Origin: Rhodoferax sp. WC2427
GTDB lineage: Bacteria; Pseudomonadota; Gammaproteobacteria; Burkholderiales; Burkholderiaceae_C
Assembly: GCF_040822085.1 (NCBI RefSeq)
Contig: NZ_CP162006.1
Span: forward strand, 3,906,001-3,970,000
DNA: 64,000 bases
Direction of reading: 5' to 3'
The notes below the pieces were generated by a model. That model saw only the letters and a list, made by a program, of their open reading frames with translations. It was not told the DNA's origin and searched no databases. Made by a program: the position numbers and the translations under genes. Positions 17,812-30,485 of the stretch are shown here, piece after piece (positions within the stretch are counted from its first letter, which is position 1; each line of letters opens with the position of its first letter).

Positions 17812-18672
17812 ATGACCACCGCCCAAGCCACCCATTACTGCCTGAACCTCGCCTGCGGCAGCGACCAGGGGCAGGTTGCTGCCGTGTCAGCCCTGCTGAA
17901 CGCACACGGCGCCTACATTGAACAGTTTTCAGTGTTCGACGACCACAGCACCGAGCGCTTCTACGTGCGCAGCGTGTTCAGCCTGACCAGCTCGGTGCAG
18001 GCCCTGCACAGCGCGTTTTCCGAGCTGGCCGTGGGCTTTCCGCAGGCGCAGTGGCAGGTGCACGACCTGGCCGTGCCCACCCGCGTACTGATCATGGTGT
18101 CCAAGTTCGACCACTGCCTGCGCGAGCTCATCGCCCAATGGCGGCGCGGCGAACTCAAGATGGACATCGTCGCCATCGTCTCCAACCACCCCGACCTGGC
18201 CCCCATTGCCGCTGCCGAAGGCATTCCCTTCCACCACCTGCCCATCACCGCCGACACCAAGCCCGCGCAAGAAGCCAAGCTCAAGCAGCTGATCCTGGAC
18301 ACCGATGCCGAGTACGTGGTGCTGGCCCGCTACATGCAGGTGCTGAGCGAAGAGCTCTGCCACGAGCTGCATGGCCGCGTCATCAACATCCACCATTCCT
18401 TCCTGCCCGGTTTCAAGGGCGGCAAGCCCTACCAGCAGGCCTTTGACCGGGGCGTGAAACTCATCGGCGCCACCGCCCACTTTGCCACCACCGACCTGGA
18501 CGAAGGCCCCATCATCGAGCAGTCGGTGGAGCGCGTAGACCACGCCGACACGCCCCAGCATTTGTCGCAGGCCGGTCGCCTGGTGGAAAGCCTGGTGCTG
18601 TCGCGCGCGCTGCGCTTTGTTTTAGAGCGCCGTGTCTTCATCAACGGCATGAAGACCGTGGTTTTGCGCTGA
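17812..18672 (+). CDS. purU: Formyltetrahydrofolate deformylase
   Basis: 286 residues: an N-terminal ACT domain (about 8-85) and a formyl-transferase/hydrolase domain. Catalytic features are visible: Asn and His in the segments VSNHPDL and [16 protein letters not shown], and Asp in the segment DEGPIIEQ. The enzyme hydrolyses 10-formyl-THF to formate and THF. In betaine catabolism, oxidation of three methyl groups loads folate with C1 units, and purU beside choX and betBA fits a role in returning free THF. It starts 68 bases after choX, past a hairpin, and could be co-transcribed. Confidence 0.93.
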   Translation: MTTAQATHYCLNLACGSDQGQVAAVSALLNAHGAYIEQFSVFDDHSTERFYVRSVFSLTSSVQALHSAFSELAVGFPQAQWQVHDLAVPTRVLIMVSKFDHCLRELIAQWRRGELKMDIVAIVSNHPDLAPIAAAEGIPFHHLPITADTKPAQEAKLKQLILDTDAEYVVLARYMQVLSEELCHELHGRVINIHHSFLPGFKGGKPYQQAFDRGVKLIGATAHFATTDLDEGPIIEQSVERVDHADTPQHLSQAGRLVESLVLSRALRFVLERRVFINGMKTVVLR

Positions 18673-18692
18673 TATTTTTCCGAGATTTTTCT

Positions 18693-20153
18693 ATGACTGC
18701 ATCCTTGATCCCCAGCTTCGTCAATGGCCAAACCACACAGGGCCGTGGCGAACGCTTTGACACCCTCAACCCCGCCACCGGCACCGTGATTGCCGGGGTG
18801 CACGACAACGCAGAGGCCGACGTCAACGCCGCCGTGGCCGCCGCCGAGGCTGGCTTTCAAATCTGGTCGGCCATGACCGGCACCGAGCGCGGCCGCATCC
18901 TGCACCGCGCCGCCCAGCTGCTGCGCGAGCGCAACGACACCCTGGCCGCCCTGGAGGTGCAAGACACCGGCAAGCCCTGGCAGGAAGCCTGCGTGGTCGA
19001 CGTGGCAAGCGGGGCCGATTGCATCGAATACTTTGCCGGTGCCGCCGCCACCCTGGCCGGTGCCCAGTACCCGCTGAAAAACGCCTTCGCCTACACCCGC
19101 CGCGAGCCCCTGGGCGTGTGCGTGGGCATTGGCGCGTGGAACTACCCGATCCAGATCGCCTGCTGGAAGTCCGCACCCGCGCTGGCTGCAGGCAACGCCA
19201 TGATCTTCAAGCCGTCCGAGCTCACGCCCATGACCGCGGTGAAGCTGGCCGAGATTTACCTGGAGGCTGGCGTGCCCCCCGGCGTGTTCAACGTGCTGCA
19301 AGGCCGCGGCACCACCGGCGCGCTGCTGGCCGCCCACCCGGGCGTAGCCAAGGTGTCGGTCACCGGCTCCATCCCCACCGGCAAACGCGTCATGGCCAGC
19401 GCCGCCGCCACCCTGAAACGGGTGACCATGGAGCTGGGCGGCAAGTCGCCATTGATCGTGTTTGACGATGCCGACTTCGAGCAGGCCGTGACCGCCGCCA
19501 TGATGGCCAACTTCTACACCCAGGGCGAAATCTGCACCAACGGCACCCGCGTGTTCGTGCAGCGCGGCATTGCCGACAAATTTTTGGCCCGCCTGAAGGA
19601 ACGCACCTTGCTGCTGCGAGTGGGCGACCCGAAAGATCCCGAAACAGAAGTCGGCGCGCTCATCTCTGCCGCCCACCGCGACAAGGTGCTGGGCTACGTG
19701 GCCCAGGGCGTGGCGGGTGGTGCCACGCTGGTGTGCGGCGGCACGGCAGTCAACGTCAAAGGCTGTGAGAACGGCAACTTCGTTGCCCCCACCATCTTTG
19801 CCGACTGCACGGACGGCATGGCTATCGTGCAGGAAGAAATCTTCGGCCCGGTGATGGCCCTGCTGGTGTTTGACGACGAGGCCGAGGTCATCCAGCGCGC
19901 CAACGCCACCCGCTTCGGCCTGGCCGCAGGCGTGTTCACCCGCGACGGGGCCCGGGGCCACCGCGTGGCGGCGCGTTTGAAGGCCGGCATCTGCTGGATC
20001 AACAACTACAACATCACGCCCATCGAAATCCCCTTCGGCGGCGCGGGCGAGTCCGGCATTGGCCACGAGAACAGCATGGTTGCGCTGGAGCACTACACCC
20101 AGCTGAAAACCGTGTACGTGGAACTGGGCGAAGTCGCCTGCGGCTACCGCTGA
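18693..20153 (+). CDS. betB: Betaine aldehyde dehydrogenase
   Basis: 486 residues, 20 bases after purU. ALDH superfamily: cofactor segment [20 protein letters not shown], the general-base Glu in [10 protein letters not shown] (about 250) and the nucleophile Cys in [12 protein letters not shown] (about 284). It oxidises betaine aldehyde to glycine betaine with NAD(P)+. The next gene is betA, so this is the BetB of the choline pathway rather than a generic aldehyde dehydrogenase. No betI repressor gene is adjacent, unlike in enteric and many pseudomonad bet operons, leaving control to GbdR or an unlinked regulator. Confidence 0.93.
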   Translation: MTASLIPSFVNGQTTQGRGERFDTLNPATGTVIAGVHDNAEADVNAAVAAAEAGFQIWSAMTGTERGRILHRAAQLLRERNDTLAALEVQDTGKPWQEACVVDVASGADCIEYFAGAAATLAGAQYPLKNAFAYTRREPLGVCVGIGAWNYPIQIACWKSAPALAAGNAMIFKPSELTPMTAVKLAEIYLEAGVPPGVFNVLQGRGTTGALLAAHPGVAKVSVTGSIPTGKRVMASAAATLKRVTMELGGKSPLIVFDDADFEQAVTAAMMANFYTQGEICTNGTRVFVQRGIADKFLARLKERTLLLRVGDPKDPETEVGALISAAHRDKVLGYVAQGVAGGATLVCGGTAVNVKGCENGNFVAPTIFADCTDGMAIVQEEIFGPVMALLVFDDEAEVIQRANATRFGLAAGVFTRDGARGHRVAARLKAGICWINNYNITPIEIPFGGAGESGIGHENSMVALEHYTQLKTVYVELGEVACGYR

Positions 20154-20164
20154 GATTACGCCCC

Positions 20165-21835
20165 ATGACCACCGAAAATTTCGACTACATCATCGTCGGC
20201 GCAGGCTCTGCGGGCTGCGTGCTGGCCAACCGCCTGACCGAAGACCCGGACGTGAAAGTGCTGCTGCTGGAAGCCGGGCCGGGCGACCGCAGCATCTTTA
20301 TCCACATGCCCTCGGCCTTTGCCTACCCGCTGGCCAACGACAAGTTCAACTGGTTCTACCACTCCGAGCCCGAGCCCTTCATGGACAACCGCCCCATGTA
20401 CTGCCCGCGCGGCCGGGTGCTGGGCGGCTCGTCCAGCATCAACGGCATGGTCTACATCCGCGGCCACGCGCTCGACTACGACGGCTGGGCATCGTACAAA
20501 GGGCTGGAAAACTGGTCCTATGCCGACTGCCTGCCCTACTTCCGCAAGGCCGAAACCCGCGGCAAGGGCGGCGACGCCTACCGCGGCGACAGCGGCCCGC
20601 TGAACGTGTCCACCGGGGCCTGCGTGAACCCGCTGTACAACGCGTTTATCGAGGCGGCACAACAAGCGGGCTATGCCCGCACCGACGACATGAACGGCTA
20701 CCGCCAGGAGGGCATTGGCCCGATGGACATGACCGTGCACAAGGGCCGCCGCTGGAGCACCGCCATGGCCTACCTGCGCCCGGCCATGAAGCGCCCCAAC
20801 CTGCAGGTGCGCACCCGTGCGCTGGTCGCCAAGGTGGCTTTCGCCCCTGAGACCAGCCCGCCGCGCGCCGTGGGCGTGGAGGTGGTCCACGGCCACCGCA
20901 CCGACCTGATCCGCGCCAACCGCGAAGTGATTCTGTGCGGCGGCGCCATCAACTCGCCGCAGCTGCTGATGCTCTCGGGCGTGGGCAACCCGGACGACCT
21001 GCGCAAACTGGGCATCCCCGTGGTCGCCGCGCTGCGCGGGGTCGGCGCCAACTTGCAGGACCACCTGGAAACCTATGTGCAGTACATGTGCAAGGAACCC
21101 ATCACCCTGTACAGCGCCATGAACCCGGTGGCCAAGGTGAAGATCGGCGCGGAGTGGATGCTCAAGGGCACCGGCCTGGGGGCCACCAACCATTTCGAAT
21201 CCGGCGGCTTCATCCGCAGCGCGGCCGGGGTCAAGCACCCCGACCTGCAGTACCACTTTCTGCCCATGGCGATCCAGTACGACGGCAGCGCGCCCGCCAG
21301 CTTCCACGGCTTCCAGGCGCACGTGGGGCCGATGCGCCCGACCAGCCGGGGTGCCGTCACGCTCAAGACCGCCAGCCCCAAGGATGCGCCGCGCATCCTG
21401 TTCAACTACATGGCCACCGAGCAGGACCGCAAGGAAATGCGCGCTGGCATCCGGCTGACGCGTGAAATATTCGACCAGCCCGCGTTCGACCCCTACCGCG
21501 GCGACGCCGTGTCGCCCAAGGACGACGTGCAGACCGATGCCGAAATCGATGCCCACATCCGGGCGCACGGCGAAAGCGCCCTGCACCCTTCCTGCACCTG
21601 CCGCATGGGCACCGACGACATGGCCGTCACCGACGGCGCAGGCCGCGTGCATGGCATCAGCAACCTCCGGGTGGTGGACGCGTCCATCATGCCCGACGTG
21701 ATCAGCGGCAACCTGAACGCCCCCACCATCATGCTGGCCGAGAAGATGGCCGACGCGATCCGGGGCAAAGCCGCCCTGCCGCGTTCGGACGCGCCTTTCT
21801 TTGTCCATCCCGACTACCTCACCGCACAGCGGTAA
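20165..21835 (+). CDS. betA: Choline dehydrogenase (GMC oxidoreductase)
   Basis: 556 residues, 11 bases after betB. FAD-binding N-terminus [21 protein letters not shown] signature 1 in [21 protein letters not shown] signature 2 in [16 protein letters not shown], and a C-terminal catalytic region with HPSCTCRMG and later [16 protein letters not shown]. BetA oxidises choline to betaine aldehyde at the membrane, passing electrons to the respiratory chain. Some GMC relatives act on other alcohols, but pairing with betB, choX and the betaine genes makes choline the natural substrate. Confidence 0.92.
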   Translation: MTTENFDYIIVGAGSAGCVLANRLTEDPDVKVLLLEAGPGDRSIFIHMPSAFAYPLANDKFNWFYHSEPEPFMDNRPMYCPRGRVLGGSSSINGMVYIRGHALDYDGWASYKGLENWSYADCLPYFRKAETRGKGGDAYRGDSGPLNVSTGACVNPLYNAFIEAAQQAGYARTDDMNGYRQEGIGPMDMTVHKGRRWSTAMAYLRPAMKRPNLQVRTRALVAKVAFAPETSPPRAVGVEVVHGHRTDLIRANREVILCGGAINSPQLLMLSGVGNPDDLRKLGIPVVAALRGVGANLQDHLETYVQYMCKEPITLYSAMNPVAKVKIGAEWMLKGTGLGATNHFESGGFIRSAAGVKHPDLQYHFLPMAIQYDGSAPASFHGFQAHVGPMRPTSRGAVTLKTASPKDAPRILFNYMATEQDRKEMRAGIRLTREIFDQPAFDPYRGDAVSPKDDVQTDAEIDAHIRAHGESALHPSCTCRMGTDDMAVTDGAGRVHGISNLRVVDASIMPDVISGNLNAPTIMLAEKMADAIRGKAALPRSDAPFFVHPDYLTAQR

Positions 21836-21853
21836 AAAAGCGAGACTTTCCCC

Positions 21854-23238
<1,385 letters not shown>

Positions 23239-23245
<7 letters not shown>

Positions 23246-24732
23246 CGCCCCCTCCCCCCAAAACCGCCTCCCGAGAGTTCGCCACCGGCCTGGTCTGGTT
23301 CCGCCGCGACCTGCGCAGCTTTGACCACGCGGCGCTCTACCACGCGCTCAAGTGCTGCCAGCAGGTGCACTGCGTGTTTGTGTTCGACACCGAGATTCTG
23401 GACAGCCTGCCCCGCGCCGACCGCCGGGTGGAGTTCATCCAGGCCTCGGTGGTCGAGCTGGACGCCGCCTTGCGCGCCCTGCAGCCCAACAGCGGACTGA
23501 TCACCCTGCACGCCCTGGCCCGCGATGCGATTCCGGCACTGGCCAAGGAACTGCACGCCCAGGCGGTGTTTGCCAACCACGACGACGAACCGCAGGCCCT
23601 GGCCCGCGACGCCATGGTGCTGGGCGGGCTGGCGCATCTGGGCATTGCGCTGCACACCTACAAGGACCACGTGGTGTTTGAGCGCAGGGAAATCCTCACC
23701 CAGCAGGGCCGCCCCTACGGGGTGTTTACGCCGTACAAAAATGCCTGGCTGAAGAAGGTGGACGATTTCTACCTCAAGTCCTACCCGGTGGAGAAGTACG
23801 CCGTGCGCCTGGCACCGCGACCGCATCCGCAGCCCGTGCCGAGTTTGCAGGCGCTGGGTTTCGAGCCCACCAACCTGGCCCAGCTGAAGCTGCCCACCGG
23901 GCAAAGCGGCGGCCAGCAGTTGTTTGAAGAATTCTTCGAGCGCATGGAGCACTACCACGCCACGCGCGACTTCCCCGGCGTCAAAGGCCCGAGCTACCTG
24001 GGCGTGCATCTGCGCTTTGGCACGGTGTCGATCCGGCAGATGGCGGCCGCGGCCTACCCGCTGCACCTGCAGGGCATCCAGGGGGCCAGCGTGTGGCTCA
24101 GCGAACTGGTGTGGCGGGATTTTTATGCGCAGATTTTGAGCAACTTTCCGCATGTGGCCCAAGGCGCTTTCAAGCCCGAATACGACGGCATCGCCTGGGA
24201 GCATGGCAAGGCCGCCAAGGCCCTGTTTGCCGCCTGGTGCGAGGGCCGCACCGGCTACCCGCTGGTGGATGCCGCCATGGCGCAGATCAACCAGACCGGC
24301 TACATGCACAACCGCCTGCGCATGGTGGTGGCGAGCTTTCTGGTGAAAGACCTGGGGCTGGACTGGCGCTGGGGCGAGGCCTACTTTGCCACCCACCTGA
24401 ACGATTTTGATTTGTCGGCCAACAACGGCGGCTGGCAGTGGGCCAGCTCCAGCGGCTGCGATGCCCAGCCCTATTTCCGCATCTTCAACCCCACCAGCCA
24501 GAGCGAAAAGTTCGATCCCGAGGGCAAGTTCATCCGCCGCTACCTGCCCCAGCTGGCCCGCTTACCCAACGCCGCCATCCACGCGCCGTGGCTGGCCAAA
24601 CCGATGGAGTTGCAGGCTGCCGACGTGGTGCTGGGCAAGACCTACCCGCTGCCCATCGTGGCCCATGACGAGGCCCGCGCCCGCACCCTGTTGCGCTACG
24701 CGGTGGTCAAGAAGCCGCATGCACTGCCGTGA
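23239..24732 (+). CDS. phrB: Deoxyribodipyrimidine photolyase (class I CPD type)
   Basis: 497 residues. The N-terminal antenna domain begins [21 protein letters not shown]. The C-terminal FAD domain contains the long conserved stretch around [18 protein letters not shown] and [15 protein letters not shown], matching E. coli-type CPD photolyases and not cryptochrome-DASH. Trp-rich elements [10 protein letters not shown] and [17 protein letters not shown] fit the electron-transfer and FAD regions. It repairs UV pyrimidine dimers using light. Its ATG lies within the last three codons of sdaA (7-base overlap), so it is probably carried at the end of the bet transcript, an odd partner. Confidence 0.92.
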
Positions 24733-24736
24733 CGAA

Positions 24737-24792
24737 AGTACTATGTAATTTATAGCTTCTCACGCCCATGGAATGGGCGCTAGAGGCCTAAA
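24737..24792 (+). repeat. Dispersed intergenic repeat, copy 3
   Basis: CTATGTAATTTATAGCTTCT, then CACGCCCATGGAATGGGCGC and TAGAGGCCTAAAA. The core GCCCATGGAATGGGC folds as a hairpin. It lies between the convergent phrB and chpA genes and covers the chpA stop codon and its last codons. Confidence 0.8.
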
Positions 24793-27700
24793 ACACCATT
24801 ATTTTCAGTGGTGTAGCGCCGCACCAGGCTCAAGAGCTCTTCTTCTGGATACGGCTTGCCCAGGTAGTGGTTCACGCCCAGCGCACGGGCGTGCTCGCGG
24901 TGCTTTTCGGCCATGCGCGAGGTGATCATGATGATGGGCAGGTCTTTCAATGCTTCGTCGCTGCGGATGTTGCGGGTGAGGTCAAAGCCGTCCATGCGCG
25001 GCATCTCGATGTCGGACAGCACCAGGGCGGGCTTTTCCTCCTGCAGCCGCTCCAGCGCCTGCAGGCCGTCGTTGGCCAGCGCCACGCGGTAGCCTTCGCG
25101 TTGCAGCAACCGCTGGGTAACGCGGCGCACGGTGATGGAGTCGTCCACCACCAGCACCAGCGGCGTGTGCTGCACAGGGGCCAACTGTGCCGGCACATCG
25201 CCCACACCCATTTGCCACTGGCGGGCCTGCACGCCGTACACCGACGACAGCGCCACCGGGTTGTAGATCAGCACCACCGCACCCGAGGCCAGCACCGACA
25301 TGCCGGACAGACCGGGCAGGCGCGACAGTTGCGGGCCCAGGTTCTTGACCACCACCTCCTGGTTGCCCAGCACCTCGTCCACGTGCAGGGCCAGGCGCTG
25401 CGCCGCGCTGCGGAAGATGACCACCGCGCTGTTTTTGCCCGACGGCTCGCTGCTGTGCTTTGATGTCTGCAGCAGCGCCCCGCCCCAGAAGAAGGGCACG
25501 GCCTCGCCCGCCACATCGACGGTATGGCTCTCGTAAGCCCGGGCCAACTCGGCCTGCGGCATGCGGCGCACCACTTCGATCACGTTAGCGGGTACGCCAA
25601 TGGACAGGGTGCCCATGCGCAGCATCACCACCTGGGTGACCGCCGTGGTCAGGGGCAGTACCAGCTTGAACTGCGTGCCCTGCCCGGCAGCGGTCTGGGT
25701 TTCAATGCGCCCACCCAGGGCCAGCACTTCGGAGCGCACCACGTCCATGCCGATGCCGCGGCCCGACAGCTCGGTGACCTGCGCGGCGGTGGTGAAGCCA
25801 GGCAGGAAAATCAGGTCAGCCACGGCCGCCGGGTCCAACTCTGCGCCAGCCTGCACCAAACCCTGGTCCAGCGCTTTTTGGCGGATGCGGTCCATGTCCA
25901 GCCCGGCACCGTCGTCGGCAAAGCGCACCGAGATGTCGTTGCCCTCGTGGTGTAGCTCGACCAGGATGTTGCCGATGGCGGTTTTGCCCGCCGCCGTACG
26001 CACCTCGGGCAGCTCGATGCCGTGGGCCACCGCGTTGCGCAGCAGGTGCTCAAACGCCGGGGCCATGCGGTCCAGCACACCCCGGTCCATCTCGATGGAG
26101 CCGCCGGTGATGTCCAGCTTGATGAGTTTGCCGGTGTCTTTGGCGGCCTGGCGCACCACGGCGTACAGGCGCTCGGCAATACCTTCGAATTCCACCATGC
26201 GGGTGCGCAGCAGGTCGCGCTGCAGCTCGCGGGCCTGGCGGGCCTGGATCACCAGGTCGTCCTCGGTGCCCTCGATGGTGCGCTGCAGGTTGCGCTGCAC
26301 CGTGCCCACGTCGTTGACCGACTCGGCCATCATGCGGGTCAGCTCCTGCACCCGGGTGAAGCGGTCAAATTCCAGCGGATCAAACCCCTGCGCCGTGTCC
26401 TTGGCCAGCGCCAGGCGCGACTGCATTTGCGACTCGGCCTGCACCTCGATGTCGCGCAGATGGCCGCGCATGCGTTCCAGGTTGCCGGTCAGGTCGGCCA
26501 GCGCGCCGCGCAATTGGGTCAGGCGCGTCTCCAGCCGGGTCCGGGTGATGATGACCTCGCCCGCCTGGTTGACCAGCCGGTCCAGCAGCTGGGAGCGCAC
26601 GCGCACCGACTGGTGGGCCATCAGGCGCGGCGCAGGCAGTACGGCGGCGGGCTGCGCGGGGGTCAACAGGGTGATGATGGCCGAGGTTTCGGGCTTCGCA
26701 TCGGGCTGGGACGGCGCAGGCTGCTCCACGGTTTCGTGGGGCATGCGCAAATGGGCCTGGCGCAGGCTGTCCATCTGGGTCTGCAAGGCATCGAAATGCG
26801 ACAACAGCGGCTCGATCTGCGCCGACTGCAGGGGCTCGGAGCCCAGGCGCTCGATCTCGGTTTCCAGCCGATGGGCCATTTCGCCCAGGCGCAAGGCACC
26901 GGCCAGGCGGGCGCTGCCTTTGAGGGTGTGCAGGGCGCGCAGCACCTCGTTGCGGGCGCCGCCGTTTTCGGGCCGGGCCCACCATTGGCGCAGGGCGCCG
27001 CCCAGTTGGGGCAGCAGTTCGGCGGCCTCTTCTTCGAAGATCGGAAACAGATCGACATCGATCACGTCCGCCAGGTCGATCTCTTCGTCGAAGTCGGACG
27101 GCGGGGCCGCTGCAATGGCAAGGGGTTCCTCGGCAAGGACAGGGGCTTCCACGCTGGCCACAGGTTCCTCAACGGCATCCAGCAAGGCCAGCTCGGCCAG
27201 CGCTTCGGCATCGTCATGCTCTGGCGGCTCCGGCACCTCGGGCTCAGCCTGGGGCGCGGGCACCGAGGCATCCTCCAGCACATCGCGCAGGGCCTGCAGC
27301 ACACTGGGGTTGGGCTCTTTGAGGAAACCGGCGGCAAACTGGTGCAGCAGGCGGCGGATGTCTTCGGCGGCGTCGGTAAAGATCTGCGCGTGCCGGGGGG
27401 TGCCCTGGGGCATCAGCTGCACGTGTTCCAGCGCCGACTCCAGCGCCCGGGCCATCTGCGACAGCGCCTGGAAGCCCACGGTGGCCGAGCTACCGGCCAG
27501 GGAGTGCGCCAGCGAGATGGTCGATTCGGGCAGCGGCTGGTGCAGCTCCAGCGACCACTCGCTGAGCTCGGTCAGCAGGCGACGCGACCATTCATCGGCC
27601 TCGTTGAGGTAGACGTTGTACAGCGGGATACCAATGCGCAGCGGGCCGATGACCTTGGTGGCCTCGTCCGGCCCGGGGGTGTCCAGCGGCAGCAGAGCGC

Positions 27701-30479
27701 TGTCGGTGGCCTCGGGCAACTCCTCGGGCAGCAGCTCTGGCAACTCGGCGGCCACAGCCTCTTCCGCCACCGCCTCTACCGCATCGGTCACCAGTTCTGG
27801 CATGGGTTCTGGCACCGGTTCTGGCACGGGTTCTGGCACTGGGTCGACCACCGGCTCCGGCAGGTCGGCCAGCAGGTGCGCGGGGTCCAACACATCGGCG
27901 GAGGCTTGCGGCACGGCCAGCGGCAGATAGCGCAGCTCCAGCCGACGGGCATCGGCAGAGGCACGGAAGGGCTGGGCCCGCCAGTGCTGGGCGGCACCCA
28001 CGGCAATGTCTTCGACCCACAGGCCAAAGGCGTTCAGGGCATCGCCTGCCACCCGCAGCAAATCGGGATGGGCGGGGCTTTGCTCGGCCAGCCAGCCATT
28101 GACCATCTGCTCCAACGCCCAGCCGGCTTCACCCAGCTCGGACAGTCCTACCATCCGGGCGCTGCCCTTGAGGGTGTGGAAAGCGCGGCGCAGCGTGATT
28201 TGCGGCCCGGCACCCGTGGGTGCGGCAGCCAGTGCCGCCACCGCGCCCTGGCCGGTCTGCACCACTTCGCGGGCTTCGTCCAGAAAGATGCCCAACAGTT
28301 CGGCATCGTCTTCGGACAGCTCGGCGGCTACCGGAGGCGCTACGGGCTCGGGTTCGGCGCTGACTTCGGTAACACGGCCTTGGTCTGGCGTTGCAGCGGT
28401 CAGGGTGAACTCGGGCTCGGGCTCCGCCACGGGTTGCACCGAGAACAGCTCCAAGTCCTCTACAGGCTCAGGTTCAGGTTCAGGCACGGCTGCGGCGGGC
28501 TCCAGCGGAGCGGCCACGGAGGCCAGGTCCAGATCCAGCAGGTCGGGCAGTTCGGAGATGGCCCAGGGTTCGGCATCCATTGGCGGCAGCGGTTCTTCTG
28601 CCGGGGGCGACGCCAACTCGGACACTTGGGCACGCTCCTCCAAGGCGTCCAGGTATGGTGCTTGCACCGAATCCGCGGCCGAGACGGTGTTGCGCCCCAT
28701 GGCCAGCTTGAATTCACCCGCTTCTTCGTCGTAGGTAAACAGCTTCTTGGCCAGCGCGCGCTGGTAGCCCAGCATGTCGATCAGAAAGCCCAGGGCCCCC
28801 AGGCTGTTGCCCAACCGGTCAAAGCTGGCGGCCTGGGCCACCGGGTCGCCCAGATCCTCGGCCATGTAGCCATCGACCGTCTCGCGCATGCGCAAGACGG
28901 CGTGCGAAGCCTGGTCCAGGCCCAGCACCGACAGCACGCCACGCATCTGGGTGAGCTGGTGCGCCACTTTGGACAGCGGCACTTTCTCGCGCGGAGTGCG
29001 GAAAAACTGGTCCAGTGCCTGCTCCACCTCGGCCAGGGTGTGGCGCAGCTCATCGACCACGCTGCCCATGGTTTGCCGGTCGCTGACGCGGTGGTAGAGC
29101 TCTTCCATCCACGGAGCCAGCGGCTCGGGTTGGGCGCCCTGGCCCACCGCGGTCAGGCGGTCGGCCAGCAGGGTGGCGCGTTCGGCCAGCTCGGCATCGG
29201 CCTGGTCCAGCTCTTCGAACGCGGCCTCCAGGTACAGGACCGAGGTGGCGACCTCCATGCCCAAGGCCGTAGACGGCGGAGCCTTGGAGCGCACGGTGGA
29301 CTCCACCGCGTGGGTCAGGGCCTGCGCCAGCACGGCGCTACCGGCATGCAGCTTGGTCAGCGACTCGCCGACCATGGCGAACTGGTCGAGGGCGGGCTTG
29401 AAACGGTGCGTGTCGCCCCCGGCCAGGGCCGACCATGTCTCGGCCGCCGCGGCCAGCCGCTTGCGCGCCTGGACCAGCAAGGCCGGGTCGAACCGACCAA
29501 AAGGCCGCATTTCGTAGTCGATGGGCGCATGCCGCTGTAAACCGTAGGCCTGGCGCACCGCGGCCAGGGTGGGCGCATCGGCGGCCTGCACCGGCACGGC
29601 CTGGGCGCAGAAAAACAGCATGTCCTGCACCAGGCGCGGCGCAATGGTGGCTTCGCCCTTGGCCAGCGCGGCGTACTGGGTCAGCACCCGCGAGGCAATC
29701 CGCTTGGAGTACACGTCCGAGGCAAACAGGCCCAGCGACAAGGCTTCGAAATAGGCGGCAGCGATGTTCCAGAACACCTGCTCGGGCTGGCGCTGCTGGT
29801 GCTGCGCAAATCCCAGGCAGATACGGACCAGTTCCTGGGCGGCCACCGGGTCACCGGTCTTGACGACCTTGAGCACACATTGGTCGAGCCGAGCCCGCAG
29901 CGCAGGCGCATAGGCCAGCGGCGACACCGGTTCGGCCACGGCAATATCGCGCCAGTGCGGCTCCAGTGGCCAGAGGTCGGCCGGATGGACCTGGGTCACC
30001 CCGGCCAGCGCCTGCACTTCGCGGTACTGCGGAAACAGACCGACCGGCGACACCGGCTTGCTGGCCAGCACGGCTTCCAGGTAGTCCACCACCGCAAACC
30101 CGGCCCGTTCGATCTTGCCGACGGCCTCGTCCGTGCACAGGCTGGGGTTGTCCAGACATTTGGCGACGGCGGCCTCCATGGCGCGCAGCAGCAGCGACGG
30201 CGGCATCATGCCCACCATCTCCAGCGCGCCGACGGTCAGGTGCAGGTGTTGCAGCGCGGTGCCCAAGTGGCTGGCATCGGGCACAGAAAAACCCGCCGCC
30301 TGCGACGCATCGGCTTCGCGCACATAGCGCTTGAGTGATTTGACGGCCGCATCCAGGGTTTTGCGCAGCTCGTCCAGCACCCAGGCCAGCGGGCCCAGGT
30401 CGTGCTCGGGGGCCTCTTCGGCCGTGGATGCGGGAGGGTACATGGTGGTGTCTGCAGCGGCAGTGGGCGACAACAGCAT
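24780..30479 (-). CDS. chpA: Hybrid chemotaxis-type histidine kinase ChpA/PilL
   Basis: 1899 residues. Three canonical phosphotransfer (Hpt) motifs occur near residues 766 (HTLKGSARMVGL), 991 (HSLAGSSATVGF) and 1184 (HTLKGSARLAGA); two degenerate Hpt-like stretches lie in the N-terminal part (LQHLHLTVGALEMVGM and VAHQLTQMRGVLSVLG). Then come the dimerisation and ATPase regions (RNAVAHGIELPE near 1483, DDGAGLDMDR, GRGIGMDVVRSE near 1576), a CheW-like domain (about 1610-1760) and a receiver domain (VVDDSITVRRV, DIEMPRMDG, K in GKPYPEEE). Proline-glutamate linkers separate the modules. It is the central kinase of the type IV pilus Chp system, phosphorylating PilG and PilH. It is the last gene of the pilGHIJ-chpA operon. 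Confidence 0.93.
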   Translation of the reverse strand: MLLSPTAAADTTMYPPASTAEEAPEHDLGPLAWVLDELRKTLDAAVKSLKRYVREADASQAAGFSVPDASHLGTALQHLHLTVGALEMVGMMPPSLLLRAMEAAVAKCLDNPSLCTDEAVGKIERAGFAVVDYLEAVLASKPVSPVGLFPQYREVQALAGVTQVHPADLWPLEPHWRDIAVAEPVSPLAYAPALRARLDQCVLKVVKTGDPVAAQELVRICLGFAQHQQRQPEQVFWNIAAAYFEALSLGLFASDVYSKRIASRVLTQYAALAKGEATIAPRLVQDMLFFCAQAVPVQAADAPTLAAVRQAYGLQRHAPIDYEMRPFGRFDPALLVQARKRLAAAAETWSALAGGDTHRFKPALDQFAMVGESLTKLHAGSAVLAQALTHAVESTVRSKAPPSTALGMEVATSVLYLEAAFEELDQADAELAERATLLADRLTAVGQGAQPEPLAPWMEELYHRVSDRQTMGSVVDELRHTLAEVEQALDQFFRTPREKVPLSKVAHQLTQMRGVLSVLGLDQASHAVLRMRETVDGYMAEDLGDPVAQAASFDRLGNSLGALGFLIDMLGYQRALAKKLFTYDEEAGEFKLAMGRNTVSAADSVQAPYLDALEERAQVSELASPPAEEPLPPMDAEPWAISELPDLLDLDLASVAAPLEPAAAVPEPEPEPVEDLELFSVQPVAEPEPEFTLTAATPDQGRVTEVSAEPEPVAPPVAAELSEDDAELLGIFLDEAREVVQTGQGAVAALAAAPTGAGPQITLRRAFHTLKGSARMVGLSELGEAGWALEQMVNGWLAEQSPAHPDLLRVAGDALNAFGLWVEDIAVGAAQHWRAQPFRASADARRLELRYLPLAVPQASADVLDPAHLLADLPEPVVDPVPEPVPEPVPEPMPELVTDAVEAVAEEAVAAELPELLPEELPEATDSALLPLDTPGPDEATKVIGPLRIGIPLYNVYLNEADEWSRRLLTELSEWSLELHQPLPESTISLAHSLAGSSATVGFQALSQMARALESALEHVQLMPQGTPRHAQIFTDAAEDIRRLLHQFAAGFLKEPNPSVLQALRDVLEDASVPAPQAEPEVPEPPEHDDAEALAELALLDAVEEPVASVEAPVLAEEPLAIAAAPPSDFDEEIDLADVIDVDLFPIFEEEAAELLPQLGGALRQWWARPENGGARNEVLRALHTLKGSARLAGALRLGEMAHRLETEIERLGSEPLQSAQIEPLLSHFDALQTQMDSLRQAHLRMPHETVEQPAPSQPDAKPETSAIITLLTPAQPAAVLPAPRLMAHQSVRVRSQLLDRLVNQAGEVIITRTRLETRLTQLRGALADLTGNLERMRGHLRDIEVQAESQMQSRLALAKDTAQGFDPLEFDRFTRVQELTRMMAESVNDVGTVQRNLQRTIEGTEDDLVIQARQARELQRDLLRTRMVEFEGIAERLYAVVRQAAKDTGKLIKLDITGGSIEMDRGVLDRMAPAFEHLLRNAVAHGIELPEVRTAAGKTAIGNILVELHHEGNDISVRFADDGAGLDMDRIRQKALDQGLVQAGAELDPAAVADLIFLPGFTTAAQVTELSGRGIGMDVVRSEVLALGGRIETQTAAGQGTQFKLVLPLTTAVTQVVMLRMGTLSIGVPANVIEVVRRMPQAELARAYESHTVDVAGEAVPFFWGGALLQTSKHSSEPSGKNSAVVIFRSAAQRLALHVDEVLGNQEVVVKNLGPQLSRLPGLSGMSVLASGAVVLIYNPVALSSVYGVQARQWQMGVGDVPAQLAPVQHTPLVLVVDDSITVRRVTQRLLQREGYRVALANDGLQALERLQEEKPALVLSDIEMPRMDGFDLTRNIRSDEALKDLPIIMITSRMAEKHREHARALGVNHYLGKPYPEEELLSLVRRYTTENNGVLGL
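27794..27841 (-). repeat. 12-bp tandem repeat coding for a Pro-Glu linker in chpA
   Basis: Four near-identical 12-base units of the form GGTTCTGGCAYS on the plus strand encode (V/M)PEP repeats between the first and second canonical Hpt modules of ChpA. The unit length keeps the frame, so copy-number change would alter linker length only. Confidence 0.8.
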
Positions 30480-30485
30480 GGCAGG

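Noticed and set aside
26022..29540. Very long open frame on the plus strand opposite chpA (similar ones at 30402-33296 opposite pilJ and 12138-13904 opposite the kinase gene)
   Set aside because: High-GC coding DNA leaves antisense frames open. The translations are His/Gln/Gly-rich with no domain, and the opposite strand has complete, motif-bearing proteins.
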